Positions 34,030 to 43,362 are shown, numbered from the stretch's first letter. The stretch is DNA of 56,765 bases from JBBDRW01 sp040905265 (GCA_040905265.1 JBBDRW010000022.1:1-56765); one strand, 5' to 3'. Notes: generated by a model from the letters alone, not told the origin. Translations and numbers: made by a program.

Positions 34030-35363
34030 ACGTCAATCAGGGATGTGATGACACGCTCTTCCTGAAGAAGAGCAGGGTCAATGTTACCGAAGAGAAACCC
34101 TTCTTTGGATCGTTTGCCGAGTTCTACCGGCAGTATCCGGTTAACAAGCCGCTCGTGGTAGGGGACAGCAACTCGGATATAGTTGTCGGTCCAGCCCTGG
34201 ATAAAGCCGTTTTTGTTCTCCTGTTCAAACAGAACCGGCCGTGCCTCACCGATGAAGCGGGTATCGAAAGCAAACCTTTTTTTTGCCGAAAGGCGTCGCA
34301 GCCGGTGAGTTCTTTCTTTTCGTTCCGGGCCGGGAATGACCGGCGTAAGAGTCAACGCGTGTGTGTCCGGCCGTTCAGAATAGGTGAATACATGAAGGTA
34401 GGAGATGGGCAGACTGTCGATAAAATCGAAGGACTCCTGAAAACGCTCGTCGGTTTCACCCGGGTGCCCGGTGATCACATCTACTCCGATGGAGGCGTCC
34501 GGCAAGTGTGTCCGGATCGTCTCAACCCGGCTTCGGTAGAGTTCGGACAGGTACCGTCTTTTCATGAGCCGGAGCATGGAATCACTCCCGCTTTGAAGCG
34601 GGATATGAAAGTGTGGCTGAATCTTCTCCGAATCGGCAGCCAGCCGGATGATATCCTCATGAAGAAGATTCGGCTCAATGGAAGATGTCCGTATGCGTTC
34701 CAGCCCGGCTACGCTGTCGAGAGCCCGCAGTAGCTGGAAGAACGACTCGTCACTCCCTCTGCCGAAATCTCCTGCATTGACGCCGGTAACAACAATCTCT
34801 TTGTACCCCTCAGAAACAAGGTGTTCCGCATTTCGGATAACAGTTTCAATTTTCGGGCTTCGGCTCTCTCCGCGTGCAAGCGGGATGGTGCAGAATGAAC
34901 AACTGTAGCTACAGCCATCCTGAACTTTCAGAAACGCCCGGGTTCTGTCGTCGGAAGAGAATGCATGATGAAAATCTGCCGCTTCATTGACATCGCTGTG
35001 GAAGATGATCGTCTTCTCCTGTTTTACAAAATCATCGAAAAGATCGAGCAACCGGAACTTCTCTTTTGCCCCCAGAACTACATCCACTCCTTCAATCCCG
35101 GCGATCTCCTCCGGCTCCAGCTGCGCATAACAGCCGACAACCGCTACAAATGCATCGGGGTTCTGACGAAGTGCTCTCCTGACTGATTTCCGGCAGGTGC
35201 TGTTTGCATTCTGAGTAACCGAGCAGGTATTGATCACATAGATATCTGCCGGATCATTAAAATCGGTCACTTCATACCCCTGATTGGAGAAATCACGCCG
35301 GATTGTCGACGTCTCTGAAAAGTTCAGCTTGCAGCCGAGGGTATCGAAAGCAACTTTCTGCAT
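34026..35363 (-). CDS. mtaB: tRNA t6A37 methylthiotransferase
   Basis: This radical-SAM enzyme makes ms2t6A at tRNA position 37. ATG 35363 is taken as the start; a TTG at 35375 is less likely. It has about 445 residues: UPF0004 domain with FDTLGCKLNFSET, INTCSVT and VVGCYAQ cysteines for one cluster; radical SAM core with DGCSYSCSFCTIPLARG (CxxxCxxC) for the second; and a C-terminal TRAM domain (about 375-430). All six cluster cysteines are visible. It leads the minus-strand operon. Confidence 0.94.
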   Translation of the reverse strand: MQKVAFDTLGCKLNFSETSTIRRDFSNQGYEVTDFNDPADIYVINTCSVTQNANSTCRKSVRRALRQNPDAFVAVVGCYAQLEPEEIAGIEGVDVVLGAKEKFRLLDLFDDFVKQEKTIIFHSDVNEAADFHHAFSSDDRTRAFLKVQDGCSYSCSFCTIPLARGESRSPKIETVIRNAEHLVSEGYKEIVVTGVNAGDFGRGSDESFFQLLRALDSVAGLERIRTSSIEPNLLHEDIIRLAADSEKIQPHFHIPLQSGSDSMLRLMKRRYLSELYRSRVETIRTHLPDASIGVDVITGHPGETDERFQESFDFIDSLPISYLHVFTYSERPDTHALTLTPVIPGPERKERTHRLRRLSAKKRFAFDTRFIGEARPVLFEQENKNGFIQGWTDNYIRVAVPYHERLVNRILPVELGKRSKEGFLFGNIDPALLQEERVITSLIDV

Positions 35364-35688
35364 GTTTTGTAACAAATAAAATCGTTTTTAAAAGCCTCCA
35401 CGGGCTGGCGGATTGCTCAATATCACTACGCTGCCGCTCCGTGGGAATCGCTTCGCGTTCAAAAAAGAGCCTGGTTTTTAAAAGCCTCCACTGTAAACTG
35501 TTTAAAAATACGGAAAAGGAGGGAGAGGTGATACCGGTGAATCAGGGGTGTGCAATGTTCATAATGTCACCCACATAGTATGATGACGTCACCCTCTTGT
35601 TATGATCAGCGGATATATCTACATTCATGGGAGACGATAAAAGCCCAGGCAATGTGACTTTGGCATCATCAAATCATTATCTTTGTTT
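35364..35688. other. Divergent intergenic region with family A repeat
   Basis: This 325-base spacer lies between mtaB (minus) and the CcdA-like gene (plus). Bases 35384-35491 are the repeat element described separately. A TGACGTCA palindrome lies at 35584-35591. No gene or clear promoter was recognised. Confidence 0.6.
35384..35491 (+). repeat. Dispersed repeat family A, copy flanked by 18-base direct repeats
   Basis: GTTTTTAAAAGCCTCCAC occurs at 35384-35401 and again, identically, at 35474-35491. The 72 bases between contain TTGCTCAATATCACTACGC and TTCGCGTTCAAAAAA, shared with the element at 19566-19729. The right end CTGGTTTTTAAAAGCCTC matches that element's CTGGTTTTTCAAAGCCTC. Confidence 0.7.
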
Positions 35689-36642
35689 ATGGATCAGGAA
35701 CAAAATGTACAGATCGATACCGCACAGTTTGTAGCTGCGTACGAGAAGAAAAAACGGCTGATCTACGGATTCGCCGTGATCGCACTCGGCATTCTTATCG
35801 CCGGATTCTGGAATTATCACCTTGTGGATGGATTCGGCAGGGATTTCATAGCGGGACGAACCATTGGAGACACCGGAGCACTCGCCGGCAGCTTTGGAGA
35901 GAAGGGGGGTGGATTCGGGTTTCTCTTTGCTGCCATCGCCGGGCTTGCAGCCACCTTTACTGCCTGTAACTGTGTAGCATTCGCAATGATCCCCGGGCTT
36001 GCATGTGCCAATGATCGTCAGCAGACGCGCAAAACCGCTATTCGGGCTATCATATCCTTTATTGCCCCGGTGGTAATAATCGGGGCTGCATATGGTATTT
36101 TCATTGGATTTCTCGGGCCGGACGGAGTGGCAGCGATCAATGAACGGCCGGTTCGCCTGGCACAGGCACAGGCGGTATTCTCGCTGATCGGTGTAGTAAT
36201 GCTTCTGTGGGGATTGCTTGAACTCGGTTTTTTCAGAGGGTGGGTTGCACGATTTTCTCCGGCCACCCGGCAATTTTTTACTCAGTCCACGACCAAAGCG
36301 TCTCTTCTCGGTCTTCTGGTTGGCCTGTTTGCAGTTGGGCGTCCATTCCCGGTTTTCCGGGAGTTTCTCACCTATGCAGCGACGGCACAGAGCCCGACCT
36401 ATGGAGCAGCCGTCATGGTGATACACGGAATCGGTCAGATTGCTGTTCTGCTTCTTCTCTTCTTCATTTTGATCTGGTTTGCCGGAAACCGGATGATGAG
36501 ATGGTCGTCCGAGAAACCTCATCAGCCTCGAATGCTGACCGCACTCGCACTGCTGGGTGGCGGAGCGTATTTTATTTTCTATTGGGGAATCGCGTTCATC
36601 TACGATGTTGGACGGTGGGGGTTTAAACTCGGTTGGTATTGA
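35689..36642 (+). CDS. CcdA/DsbD-like polytopic membrane protein
   Basis: This is a 317-residue inner-membrane protein from ATG 35689 (a TTG 6 bases upstream is possible) with about seven helices. FTACNCVAFAMIPGLACA in the second helix resembles the Cys-Pro helix of CcdA/DsbD, which carries electrons across the membrane to periplasmic thiols. The matching region in the second half, GLFAVGRPFPVFREF, has no cysteine, so the usual pair is incomplete and replaced by a Cys-Asn-Cys motif plus one more Cys on the first side. An electron-transfer role is therefore unsure. Other possibilities are a metal or sulfur transporter. The stop is 8 bases before the family A hairpin. Confidence 0.55.
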   Translation: MDQEQNVQIDTAQFVAAYEKKKRLIYGFAVIALGILIAGFWNYHLVDGFGRDFIAGRTIGDTGALAGSFGEKGGGFGFLFAAIAGLAATFTACNCVAFAMIPGLACANDRQQTRKTAIRAIISFIAPVVIIGAAYGIFIGFLGPDGVAAINERPVRLAQAQAVFSLIGVVMLLWGLLELGFFRGWVARFSPATRQFFTQSTTKASLLGLLVGLFAVGRPFPVFREFLTYAATAQSPTYGAAVMVIHGIGQIAVLLLLFFILIWFAGNRMMRWSSEKPHQPRMLTALALLGGGAYFIFYWGIAFIYDVGRWGFKLGWY

Positions 36643-36650
36643 GATATTGT

Positions 36651-36685
36651 GTAGGCTTTGAGAATCCTGGTTATTCAAAGCCTAC
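36651..36685. repeat. Family A minimal hairpin, possible terminator
   Basis: GTAGGCTTTGA (36651-36661) and its exact reverse complement TCAAAGCCTAC (36675-36685) flank a 13-base loop. The right half CCTGGTTATTCAAAGCC matches the right ends of the longer elements. It sits 8 bases after the CcdA-like gene and could end its transcript, although no T-run follows. Confidence 0.65.
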
Positions 36686-36739
36686 ATTCTATGTTACTGT
36701 AATGGTTGCTATCTTCCCTGAAGGAATGTGATCAATCCT

Positions 36740-37450
36740 ATGGACATGAAACACCCTTCAGACTCCTCAACTTCAACTTCCAGCCCGGCCCTCGCTGGCG
36801 AGAACCGGCTTCACAGAAATCTGATCCGATTTCTGCTTTTGGTGATGATTGTCGAGTGGGTTTTACTGCTTCTGGATCAGAGATGGCTCTCACTCTTTCT
36901 GGTAACACTCATCATCACAACGCTGTTTGCACCATTCATCTTTAAGAGCAGAATGGCCATAGAGTTGCCGGCTGAGTTACACCTGACTGCCGTCATCTTC
37001 ATTTTTGCATCGTTCTATCTGGGTGAAATCCAGGATTTTTATCATCGCTTCTGGTGGTGGGACATTGCCCTGCATGGAACCGCAGGACTGCTGATGGGGA
37101 TTCTCGGTTTTCTTCTGGTCTATCTGCTTAACGAAAGCAAGCAGGTCGACCTTCAGATGACACCCGGTTTTATTGCTTTTTTTGCTTTTACATTTACTGT
37201 CTCCGTAGGGACAGTATGGGAGATTTTTGAATTTGGTATGGATCTGGTGTTGGGTACGAATATGCAAAAACCGATGCTGGGTGATCTGTCCGGGTTGACG
37301 GATACCATGTGGGATATGATCGTCAATGCTATCGGGGGATTTCTCATCTGCTTTTCCGGTTGGTGGTATCTGAGACGTGGCCAGACCTTTTTTGTGAAGG
37401 AGTGGATTCGGAAGTTTATTCAGCGCAATCCGGACCGATTCAGGAAATGA
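36740..37450 (+). CDS. DUF2238/YjdF-like membrane protein
   Basis: This is a membrane protein of about 236 residues with six helices. WWDIALHGTAGLLMGILGF and TVWEIFEFGMDLVLG, then DTMWDMIVNAIGGFLI, carry the conserved Asp, His, Glu and Asn residues of this family. Its function is unknown. The start could be GTG 36728 or ATG 36740; the ATG is favoured but neither has a well-spaced ribosome site. It stands alone between the CcdA-like gene and ftsH, with 219 bases of spacer after it. Confidence 0.72.
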   Translation: MDMKHPSDSSTSTSSPALAGENRLHRNLIRFLLLVMIVEWVLLLLDQRWLSLFLVTLIITTLFAPFIFKSRMAIELPAELHLTAVIFIFASFYLGEIQDFYHRFWWWDIALHGTAGLLMGILGFLLVYLLNESKQVDLQMTPGFIAFFAFTFTVSVGTVWEIFEFGMDLVLGTNMQKPMLGDLSGLTDTMWDMIVNAIGGFLICFSGWWYLRRGQTFFVKEWIRKFIQRNPDRFRK

Positions 37451-37669
37451 TTCGACCCGGAACTATGATAACACGAAAAGGATTGTGGATAGCTGGTGAA
37501 AAACGTTATTATTGAACTCTTGGCGGCAGTATGGAGATTTTTTGCGAGGCAGAATTTTATCCATGCCAGGGAACCGGAAGTTTACAAACAGAATAGATAT
37601 ACAGGGATTGATACAGAAACAGCCACCTGCGTACGAACCGGGTGCTCCAAAGGCATGAAATCAAGATAG

Positions 37670-39589
37670 ATGGATAAAAAGAGCGAAGATAAAGGTTCAA
37701 AGAAACCTGGGAAACCAACATCGTCTCAGAAGAAAAAACAGGCACCAAAACCACCCAGATTTGGTTTTATTTGGGTCTATATGGCGATCTTTTTTGTGCT
37801 GTTGTACCTGTTGAGTACCAGTGAAGGCGGTCTGTTCGGCACAACACCCGAGATGGATTACAGCCATTTCCGGAGCCAGCTGGAGCAGGAGAATATCGAG
37901 CGTATTCATGTTCAGGGGGATCAGATACGTGCGCATCTGAAAGAGCCGCAACAACTTCGGAGTGCCAGTGATGATACAACCCGGTATGATTCTTTTGTCA
38001 CCTATATCCCCTCATTCGGGGATGATCGCCTCTTTTCAATGCTGGAGGAGTATGATGTTCTGATATCGGCAGAACCTGACAGCGAGGGGTACTGGTGGTA
38101 TGTTATCATGTTTGCATTGCCGCTGCTTCTCTTTCTCTGGATCGGATATATCTTTTATCAGCGAATGCAGGCTTCCGGGCGGGGTATGATGAATATTGGA
38201 AAAAGCCAGGCGAAGCTGCAGGAGCCGGGTAAAAACAAAACCAGGTACGATGACGTGGCAGGACAGGAGGGAGCGAAAGCGGAACTTCGGGAAGTGATTG
38301 AATTTTTGAAAAATCCGGAACTGTTTCAGGAACTCGGAGCCAAACTTCCGAAAGGGCTTCTGCTTGTAGGCCCTCCCGGAACCGGAAAGACCCTGCTTGC
38401 AAGGGCAGCTGCGGGTGAAGCGGGTGTGCCCTTTCTGACGATCACCGGTTCAGATTTTATGGAGATGTTTGTCGGTGTAGGGGCAAAACGGGTTCGGGAG
38501 ATGTTTAAACAGGCTAAAGAGATGGCGCCAAGTATCATCTTTGTCGACGAAATCGACTCCATAGGCCGCTCCAGAGGTGCAGGCCTGGGTGGCGGTCACG
38601 ATGAGAGAGAGCAGACATTGAACCAGTTGCTGTCGGAACTGGATGGGTTCGAGCCGAGTGAAAACGTAATTGTGATTGCTGCGACGAACAGGCCCGATAT
38701 TCTGGACAAGGCGCTATTGCGTCCCGGGCGGTTTGACCGGCAGATTACGATCGACCTTCCTTCGAAAGAGGCCCGGGTTGATATTCTTAAAATCCACGCG
38801 AAGAACAAACCGTTTGACGATGAAGTGGATATGGATAAAATTGCGAGGGCTACACCCGGTTTCAGCGGTGCCGACCTTGCCAATTTGCTAAATGAAGCGT
38901 CGTTGTATGCAGGCCGTGAAAAACGGAAGCAAATTGTCATGGCAGATATAGAGAAAGCTCGAGACAAGGTATTGATGGGCCTGGAGAGAGAGGGGATGGA
39001 GATCGATGATGAAGAGAAGAAGATTCTCGCCTATCATGAAGCAGGCCATGCCGTTGTGGCCGCCGCGCTGCCTCATGCAGACCCGGTTCACAAAGTAACG
39101 ATTATTCCGAGGGGCCGGGCTATGGGGGTTACTCAACAACTTCCGAGAAAGGAGAAGTACCTCTATAACAAGGAGTACATCATGGATCGGCTGGCAGTTA
39201 TTATGGGTGGCCGTGCAGCGGAACAACTCATTTTCAACACGGCCACCAGCGGAGCGCAGAATGATCTTATGGAGGTACGGAAAATGGCGAGAAAGATGGT
39301 GATGGAGTGGGGGATGACCGAGCGGTTCGGCCATCTTTCATTTGGCGGGGCCAACCAGGATGAGGTTTTTCTCGGACGGGAAATGTCCAAGCAGAAGGAG
39401 TACAGCGACGCAACGGCCAGGGAGATCGATGAAGAGATTCACAAGGTATCCAGAGATGCGTATGAACTTGCAATACAAACCCTGAAGGAGAAACGACCGA
39501 TGCTGGACCGTCTTGCAGATCTGTTGATCGAAAAAGAGGAGATCTCCGGAGAGGTCGTCAGCCAGCTTCTGAACGGGGAAGAGATATAA
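37670..39589 (+). CDS. ftsH: ATP-dependent zinc metalloprotease FtsH
   Basis: This membrane-bound AAA+ protease removes misfolded membrane proteins and regulators. It has 639 residues: a Lys/Pro-rich N-tail, helix 1 (about 33-48), a periplasmic domain, helix 2 (about 143-163), the AAA domain with LLVGPPGTGKTLLARA (P-loop from residue 234), IIFVDEIDSIGRSRGAG, the second region of homology NRPDILDKALLRPGRFDR, and the zinc-binding HEAGH (456-460). All essential motifs are intact. Confidence 0.97.
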   Translation: MDKKSEDKGSKKPGKPTSSQKKKQAPKPPRFGFIWVYMAIFFVLLYLLSTSEGGLFGTTPEMDYSHFRSQLEQENIERIHVQGDQIRAHLKEPQQLRSASDDTTRYDSFVTYIPSFGDDRLFSMLEEYDVLISAEPDSEGYWWYVIMFALPLLLFLWIGYIFYQRMQASGRGMMNIGKSQAKLQEPGKNKTRYDDVAGQEGAKAELREVIEFLKNPELFQELGAKLPKGLLLVGPPGTGKTLLARAAAGEAGVPFLTITGSDFMEMFVGVGAKRVREMFKQAKEMAPSIIFVDEIDSIGRSRGAGLGGGHDEREQTLNQLLSELDGFEPSENVIVIAATNRPDILDKALLRPGRFDRQITIDLPSKEARVDILKIHAKNKPFDDEVDMDKIARATPGFSGADLANLLNEASLYAGREKRKQIVMADIEKARDKVLMGLEREGMEIDDEEKKILAYHEAGHAVVAAALPHADPVHKVTIIPRGRAMGVTQQLPRKEKYLYNKEYIMDRLAVIMGGRAAEQLIFNTATSGAQNDLMEVRKMARKMVMEWGMTERFGHLSFGGANQDEVFLGREMSKQKEYSDATAREIDEEIHKVSRDAYELAIQTLKEKRPMLDRLADLLIEKEEISGEVVSQLLNGEEI

Positions 39590-39633
39590 AGTTCTGCTTT
39601 GGAAACTACATGTAAATAATCCCTGTATGTGCT

Positions 39634-40932
39634 ATGTCTTTAACTCTCATTGCTGCGTCAATTTTTCTGTTTACACTGCTTCTTGTCATCTGGCAACCAC
39701 GGGGGTTATCAATCGGCTGGTCGGCGACAATTGGAGCCCTTCTCGCATTGATGGCAGGGGTCGTCAGTTTTCAGGATGTGATTACTGTAACGGATATTGT
39801 TTGGAATGCTACCCTGACGTTTGTAGCGATTATTATCATCTCTCTGATTCTCGATGAGATCGGCTTTTTTGAGTGGTCAGCACTCCATATGGCCCGGTTT
39901 GCCGGCGGTAACGGCGTTCGGATGTTTGTTTATATTACCCTTTTGGGCGCAGTGGTCGCTGCCTTTTTCGCCAATGACGGTGCGGCCCTGATTCTCACCC
40001 CGATTGTTCTTGCTATGGTTCGGGCTCTGAAATTTAAGGAACGGATGATTTTGCCGTTTATCATGGCAAGTGGGTTTATTGCAGATACGGCATCAACACC
40101 GCTAATTGTAAGCAACCTGGTAAATATCGTATCTGCTGATTTCTTCGGGATCGGTTTTATAGAGTACGCGTCCCGGATGATAGTCCCTACCTTTTTCTCG
40201 ATCATCGCCAGCCTGACAGTTCTTTACCTTGTCTACAGAAAAGATATACCAGCGACCTATTCACTTAGTGACATCAAAGAGCCATCGGAAGCGATCCGGG
40301 ACGAGAAAATGTTCAAGGCGGCCTGGATTATCCTTTCGGTACTTCTGATCGGATATTTTCTTGCAGAATTTGTCAATATTCCGGTTTCTATGGTAGCCGG
40401 GACCATAGCGATCATTTTCACCGCCATGGGCCATAATAGTAAAGCTGTAAATACCAGAATGGTCGTAAAAAATGCCCCCTGGGCAATCGTTGTATTCTCC
40501 ATCGGGATGTATGTAGTGGTTTATGGCCTCCAGAATGTCGGGTTGACGGCTCTATTGGCAGAAGTAATTCAGGCAGGTGCGGATCGGGGGTTGTTTGCTG
40601 GTACAATGCTGATGGGTTTTCTGGCAGCAATTCTCTCGTCGATGATGAATAATATGCCAACGGTAATGATCGATGCATTGGCGATTCAGGCGACAGACAC
40701 AAACGGCCTTATGAGGGAAGCTCTGATCTATGCAAATATTATAGGCTCCGATCTGGGGCCGAAAATTACTCCGATTGGTTCACTTGCAACCCTGCTCTGG
40801 TTACATGTCCTATCTCTGAAAGGGGTAAAGATTACTTGGGGCTATTACTTTAAGGTGGGGATTGTTCTTACGATTCCTACACTTTTCTTTACCCTTATTG
40901 GTCTCTGGCTCTGGCTGCTCGTAATCGGGTAA
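39634..40932 (+). CDS. arsB: ArsB-type arsenite efflux permease
   Basis: This is an inner-membrane permease of 432 residues with about 11 helices, matching ArsB/NhaD-like ion transporters; the AAFFANDGAALILTPIVLAM segment and GSDLGPKITPIGSLATLLWL are ArsB hallmarks. ArsB extrudes arsenite or antimonite using the proton gradient. No arsR, arsC or arsA is adjacent, so it may be a general resistance gene or have a broader anion substrate. It follows ftsH by 44 bases and converges, with 2 bases between stops, on an aquaglyceroporin gene. Confidence 0.85.
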   Translation: MSLTLIAASIFLFTLLLVIWQPRGLSIGWSATIGALLALMAGVVSFQDVITVTDIVWNATLTFVAIIIISLILDEIGFFEWSALHMARFAGGNGVRMFVYITLLGAVVAAFFANDGAALILTPIVLAMVRALKFKERMILPFIMASGFIADTASTPLIVSNLVNIVSADFFGIGFIEYASRMIVPTFFSIIASLTVLYLVYRKDIPATYSLSDIKEPSEAIRDEKMFKAAWIILSVLLIGYFLAEFVNIPVSMVAGTIAIIFTAMGHNSKAVNTRMVVKNAPWAIVVFSIGMYVVVYGLQNVGLTALLAEVIQAGADRGLFAGTMLMGFLAAILSSMMNNMPTVMIDALAIQATDTNGLMREALIYANIIGSDLGPKITPIGSLATLLWLHVLSLKGVKITWGYYFKVGIVLTIPTLFFTLIGLWLWLLVIG

Positions 40933-40934
40933 GG

Positions 40935-41708
40935 TCAGGAGAGGAGTCGATAAAACCCGGCTGCAAGTAATGCTCCGAGAATGGGGCCGACAATGGGTAC
41001 CCAGGAGTAGGCCCAGTCACTACTTCCTTTTGCTGGAAAAGGCAAAAATGTATGGGCAATACGGGGTCCGAAGTCACGTGCAGGGTTAATGGCATAGCCT
41101 GTAGGGCCTCCCAGTGCAAGGCCAATACCGAGGACCAGCAGGCCGACCGGAAGGGCAGAGAGTGAACCCAGGCCGAAGCCGACCTCCTGTCCGTCAATCA
41201 CGATCATTGAAAGCATTTCGCCGTTTTCAGTAATAAAGCCGGGAGTGGTGAGGTAAAAGACTCCAATAATCAATATGAAGGTGCCGATCATTTCAGTTGC
41301 GACATTGGAGGGGTAGTTTCTGATTTCGGGCGTTGTCGAAAAAATCGCCAGTTTTGCCCCAGGGTCTTCTGTGGCTGCAAAATGATCTTTGTATGCGATC
41401 CAAACCAGAGTTGATCCGATGAAGGCTCCGATCGTCTGTGCGATGATATATGGAAATACCATGGCCCAGTCAAACAAGCCCGCTGCAGCAAGTCCAACCG
41501 TAACCGCCGGATTGATGTGTGCACCACTGAACTGACCCATCGTATAGACCGCAATAAAAACACCCATACCCCATCCCCATGTGATTACGATCCAGCCGCT
41601 GTTATTTCCCTTGGTTTTGTTCAGGACCACGTTGGCGACGACACCTGACCCGAAGAGCATCAAGATGGCGGTTCCTATAATTTCAGCAAAAAATGGAGAC
41701 ATAGTCAA
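40935..41708 (-). CDS. Aquaglyceroporin / MIP family channel
   Basis: This inner-membrane channel has 257 residues and six helices plus two half-helices. The NPA boxes are AHINPAVTVG and GYAINPARDFGPR; the Asp after the second box is typical of glycerol-type channels (GlpF). It can pass glycerol and, in many bacteria, neutral arsenite. No glpK or glpD is nearby. Its convergence with arsB makes an arsenite role (as for AqpS) thinkable but unproven. The upstream spacer holds no clear regulatory site. Confidence 0.9.
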   Translation of the reverse strand: MTMSPFFAEIIGTAILMLFGSGVVANVVLNKTKGNNSGWIVITWGWGMGVFIAVYTMGQFSGAHINPAVTVGLAAAGLFDWAMVFPYIIAQTIGAFIGSTLVWIAYKDHFAATEDPGAKLAIFSTTPEIRNYPSNVATEMIGTFILIIGVFYLTTPGFITENGEMLSMIVIDGQEVGFGLGSLSALPVGLLVLGIGLALGGPTGYAINPARDFGPRIAHTFLPFPAKGSSDWAYSWVPIVGPILGALLAAGFYRLLS

Positions 41709-41894
41709 TACGATTGGTTGATGGATATAGTAAGCAGGCCATAGTGCAGTCGTTTTAGTATCCTATGGATATAAAAATTTAATTCGATCAAATCAATCTC
41801 TATTTGGAGATGACGGAATACTGGTAACAGGGAACAGGTGATAATTTATGTCAACCTTATTCAGGCATCTACATTGATCCGGCCCTTTTCTCTA

Positions 41895-43202
41895 TCACCT
41901 TTCACCTGTCACAGAAGCACCGGTCATCTGCCGGAATTTCCATGAAGTTTGATCCGTTGTCGGCCCCTGAGTCTGTTTCAGGAGAACACCGATCACACCC
42001 TGTTCCGGATCGGCAAAGTACTGGGTATTGAAATATCCTCCCCAGTCGAAAGTGCCGGGGCTGCCAAGGCCTCCCCGATTCTGTCCCTGCTCGGTGAGAA
42101 CACCGAAAGCGAGACCGTAGTATTCGTCTGGCTGCCCAAACAGGTCCCCGGTCTGATTTCCCATAATGGTGCGGATTGTTGTCGGGCTCAAAATTCTGTT
42201 TCCGTTCAGCTCGCCACCGTTCAGATACATCTGCAGGAAAGTTGCATAGTCTCTGGCGGTTGAGGTTAAACCGGCACCTCCGGAGAAGAATGTTTTTGCA
42301 CCTTTTATCGGGTAGTCAGGGTCATAGAATGTAACCGGATAGCGGGCCCACTCGCCATCTTCCTTATGTTGTACCGGAACGAGCCTGGCTGCTTTCTCTT
42401 CAGGTTGGTAAAAACGGGTATCCTCCATGCCGAGCGGATCGAAGACCCTCTCTTTCAGAAACTGGTCAAAAGGCAAACCCGACACGACTTCGATAAAATA
42501 ACCGAGCACATCCAGCCCTTCGCTATAGACATAGGCATCTCCCGGATGATGATGGAGCGGAAGTCCGGCCAACAGGCGAATATTTTCTCCAATGGAGACC
42601 GGCTCGGTAGTGAACAGATCTACAATCCCGGCCTTCTGATAGATTTTTCGCACCCGCTCATCGGAATCGATCATCCCGTACCCGATCCCGGACGTATGCG
42701 TCAGAAGATGGCGGATTGTGATCTCACGGTCGGCAGGTATCGTTGTATAACTGCTGTCTGCCGGGTCAAAACTCTCGAGGACCTGCGGATCTGCAAACTC
42801 CGGTATGTACCGGGAAACCGGGTCATCCAGGCGAAATTCCCCCTCTTCCCACAGGATCATAACGGCTGTAGCAGTGATCGCCTTGGATTGAGATGCGATC
42901 CGGAAAATATCATCTTTTTTCAACGCCCGTCCGGACTCGTTATCTGCCATTCCAAATGCTTTGTGAAAGACGATGTTTCCATTCCGGGCAATGAGCGCCA
43001 CTACACCAGGGATGTCCCCGTTCTCTACCGACTCCTGCAGCATAGCATCAATTTTGCCAATACGTTCGCTGGATACACCGGCGTTCTCCGGGCTGGTTTC
43101 TGTCAGGGCAGTGCCGGATTGGGCATAGAGAGCCTGAGACGAGAGAATGAGAAAGAGCAGAAGCGGAGTAAAACGTCGAAGACTGAGGTTTATAGATTGC
43201 AT
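41895..43202 (-). CDS. Serine hydrolase, class C beta-lactamase/esterase family
   Basis: This exported serine hydrolase has 435 residues. A signal peptide of about 27 residues ends at LYAQ. The nucleophile motif SxxK is FRIASQSKAITATAVMIL, the second motif YxN-like is YVYSEGLDVLGYFIEV, and HTSG (LLTHTSGIGYG) is present. This broad family includes esterases, D-amino peptidases and AmpC-like enzymes; resistance cannot be inferred. It stands alone, 186 bases from the channel gene and 160 bases from the beta-barrel gene of the next operon. Confidence 0.88.
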   Translation of the reverse strand: MQSINLSLRRFTPLLLFLILSSQALYAQSGTALTETSPENAGVSSERIGKIDAMLQESVENGDIPGVVALIARNGNIVFHKAFGMADNESGRALKKDDIFRIASQSKAITATAVMILWEEGEFRLDDPVSRYIPEFADPQVLESFDPADSSYTTIPADREITIRHLLTHTSGIGYGMIDSDERVRKIYQKAGIVDLFTTEPVSIGENIRLLAGLPLHHHPGDAYVYSEGLDVLGYFIEVVSGLPFDQFLKERVFDPLGMEDTRFYQPEEKAARLVPVQHKEDGEWARYPVTFYDPDYPIKGAKTFFSGGAGLTSTARDYATFLQMYLNGGELNGNRILSPTTIRTIMGNQTGDLFGQPDEYYGLAFGVLTEQGQNRGGLGSPGTFDWGGYFNTQYFADPEQGVIGVLLKQTQGPTTDQTSWKFRQMTGASVTGER

Positions 43203-43325
43203 AGGTCATCTGGATTATTCAATACCCTGCTGGAAGAATGTACAAAAATAAACCGGTCTGACAACACCAATTCGAAGTCGATTCGGCCTGGAAAGAGCAC
43301 ACCATCTGACCAAATCCTGCGTTTC

Positions 43326-43360
43326 CGCAGTAGATCAGACTAAGTCCGACAGACTCCTGG
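43326..43360 (+). repeat. Dispersed repeat family B, copy 2
   Basis: CGCAGTAGATCAGACTAAG followed by TCCGACAGACTCCTGG. It lies just past the stop of the beta-barrel gene (minus strand) and shares its first 19 bases exactly with the copy at 49807. Confidence 0.72.
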
Positions 43361-43362
43361 AG

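Noticed and set aside
35584..35591. TGACGTCA palindrome as a regulatory site
   Set aside because: An eight-base palindrome is expected by chance at this scale and no matching second site was seen.
35677..36678. Long open frame antisense to the CcdA-like gene
   Set aside because: It is low-complexity and charged, a mirror of hydrophobic codons on the other strand.
41825..41912. ACAGGTGATA / TATCACC...CACCTGT near the serine hydrolase end
   Set aside because: Pairing is imperfect and distant with no T-run; not good enough for a terminator.
41895..43202. Serine hydrolase as a beta-lactam resistance gene
   Set aside because: The class C-like fold is shared by many esterases and peptidases; no resistance context.
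42366..43343. Long open frame antisense to the serine hydrolase
   Set aside because: The serine hydrolase on the minus strand has intact motifs; the antisense frame is a shadow.
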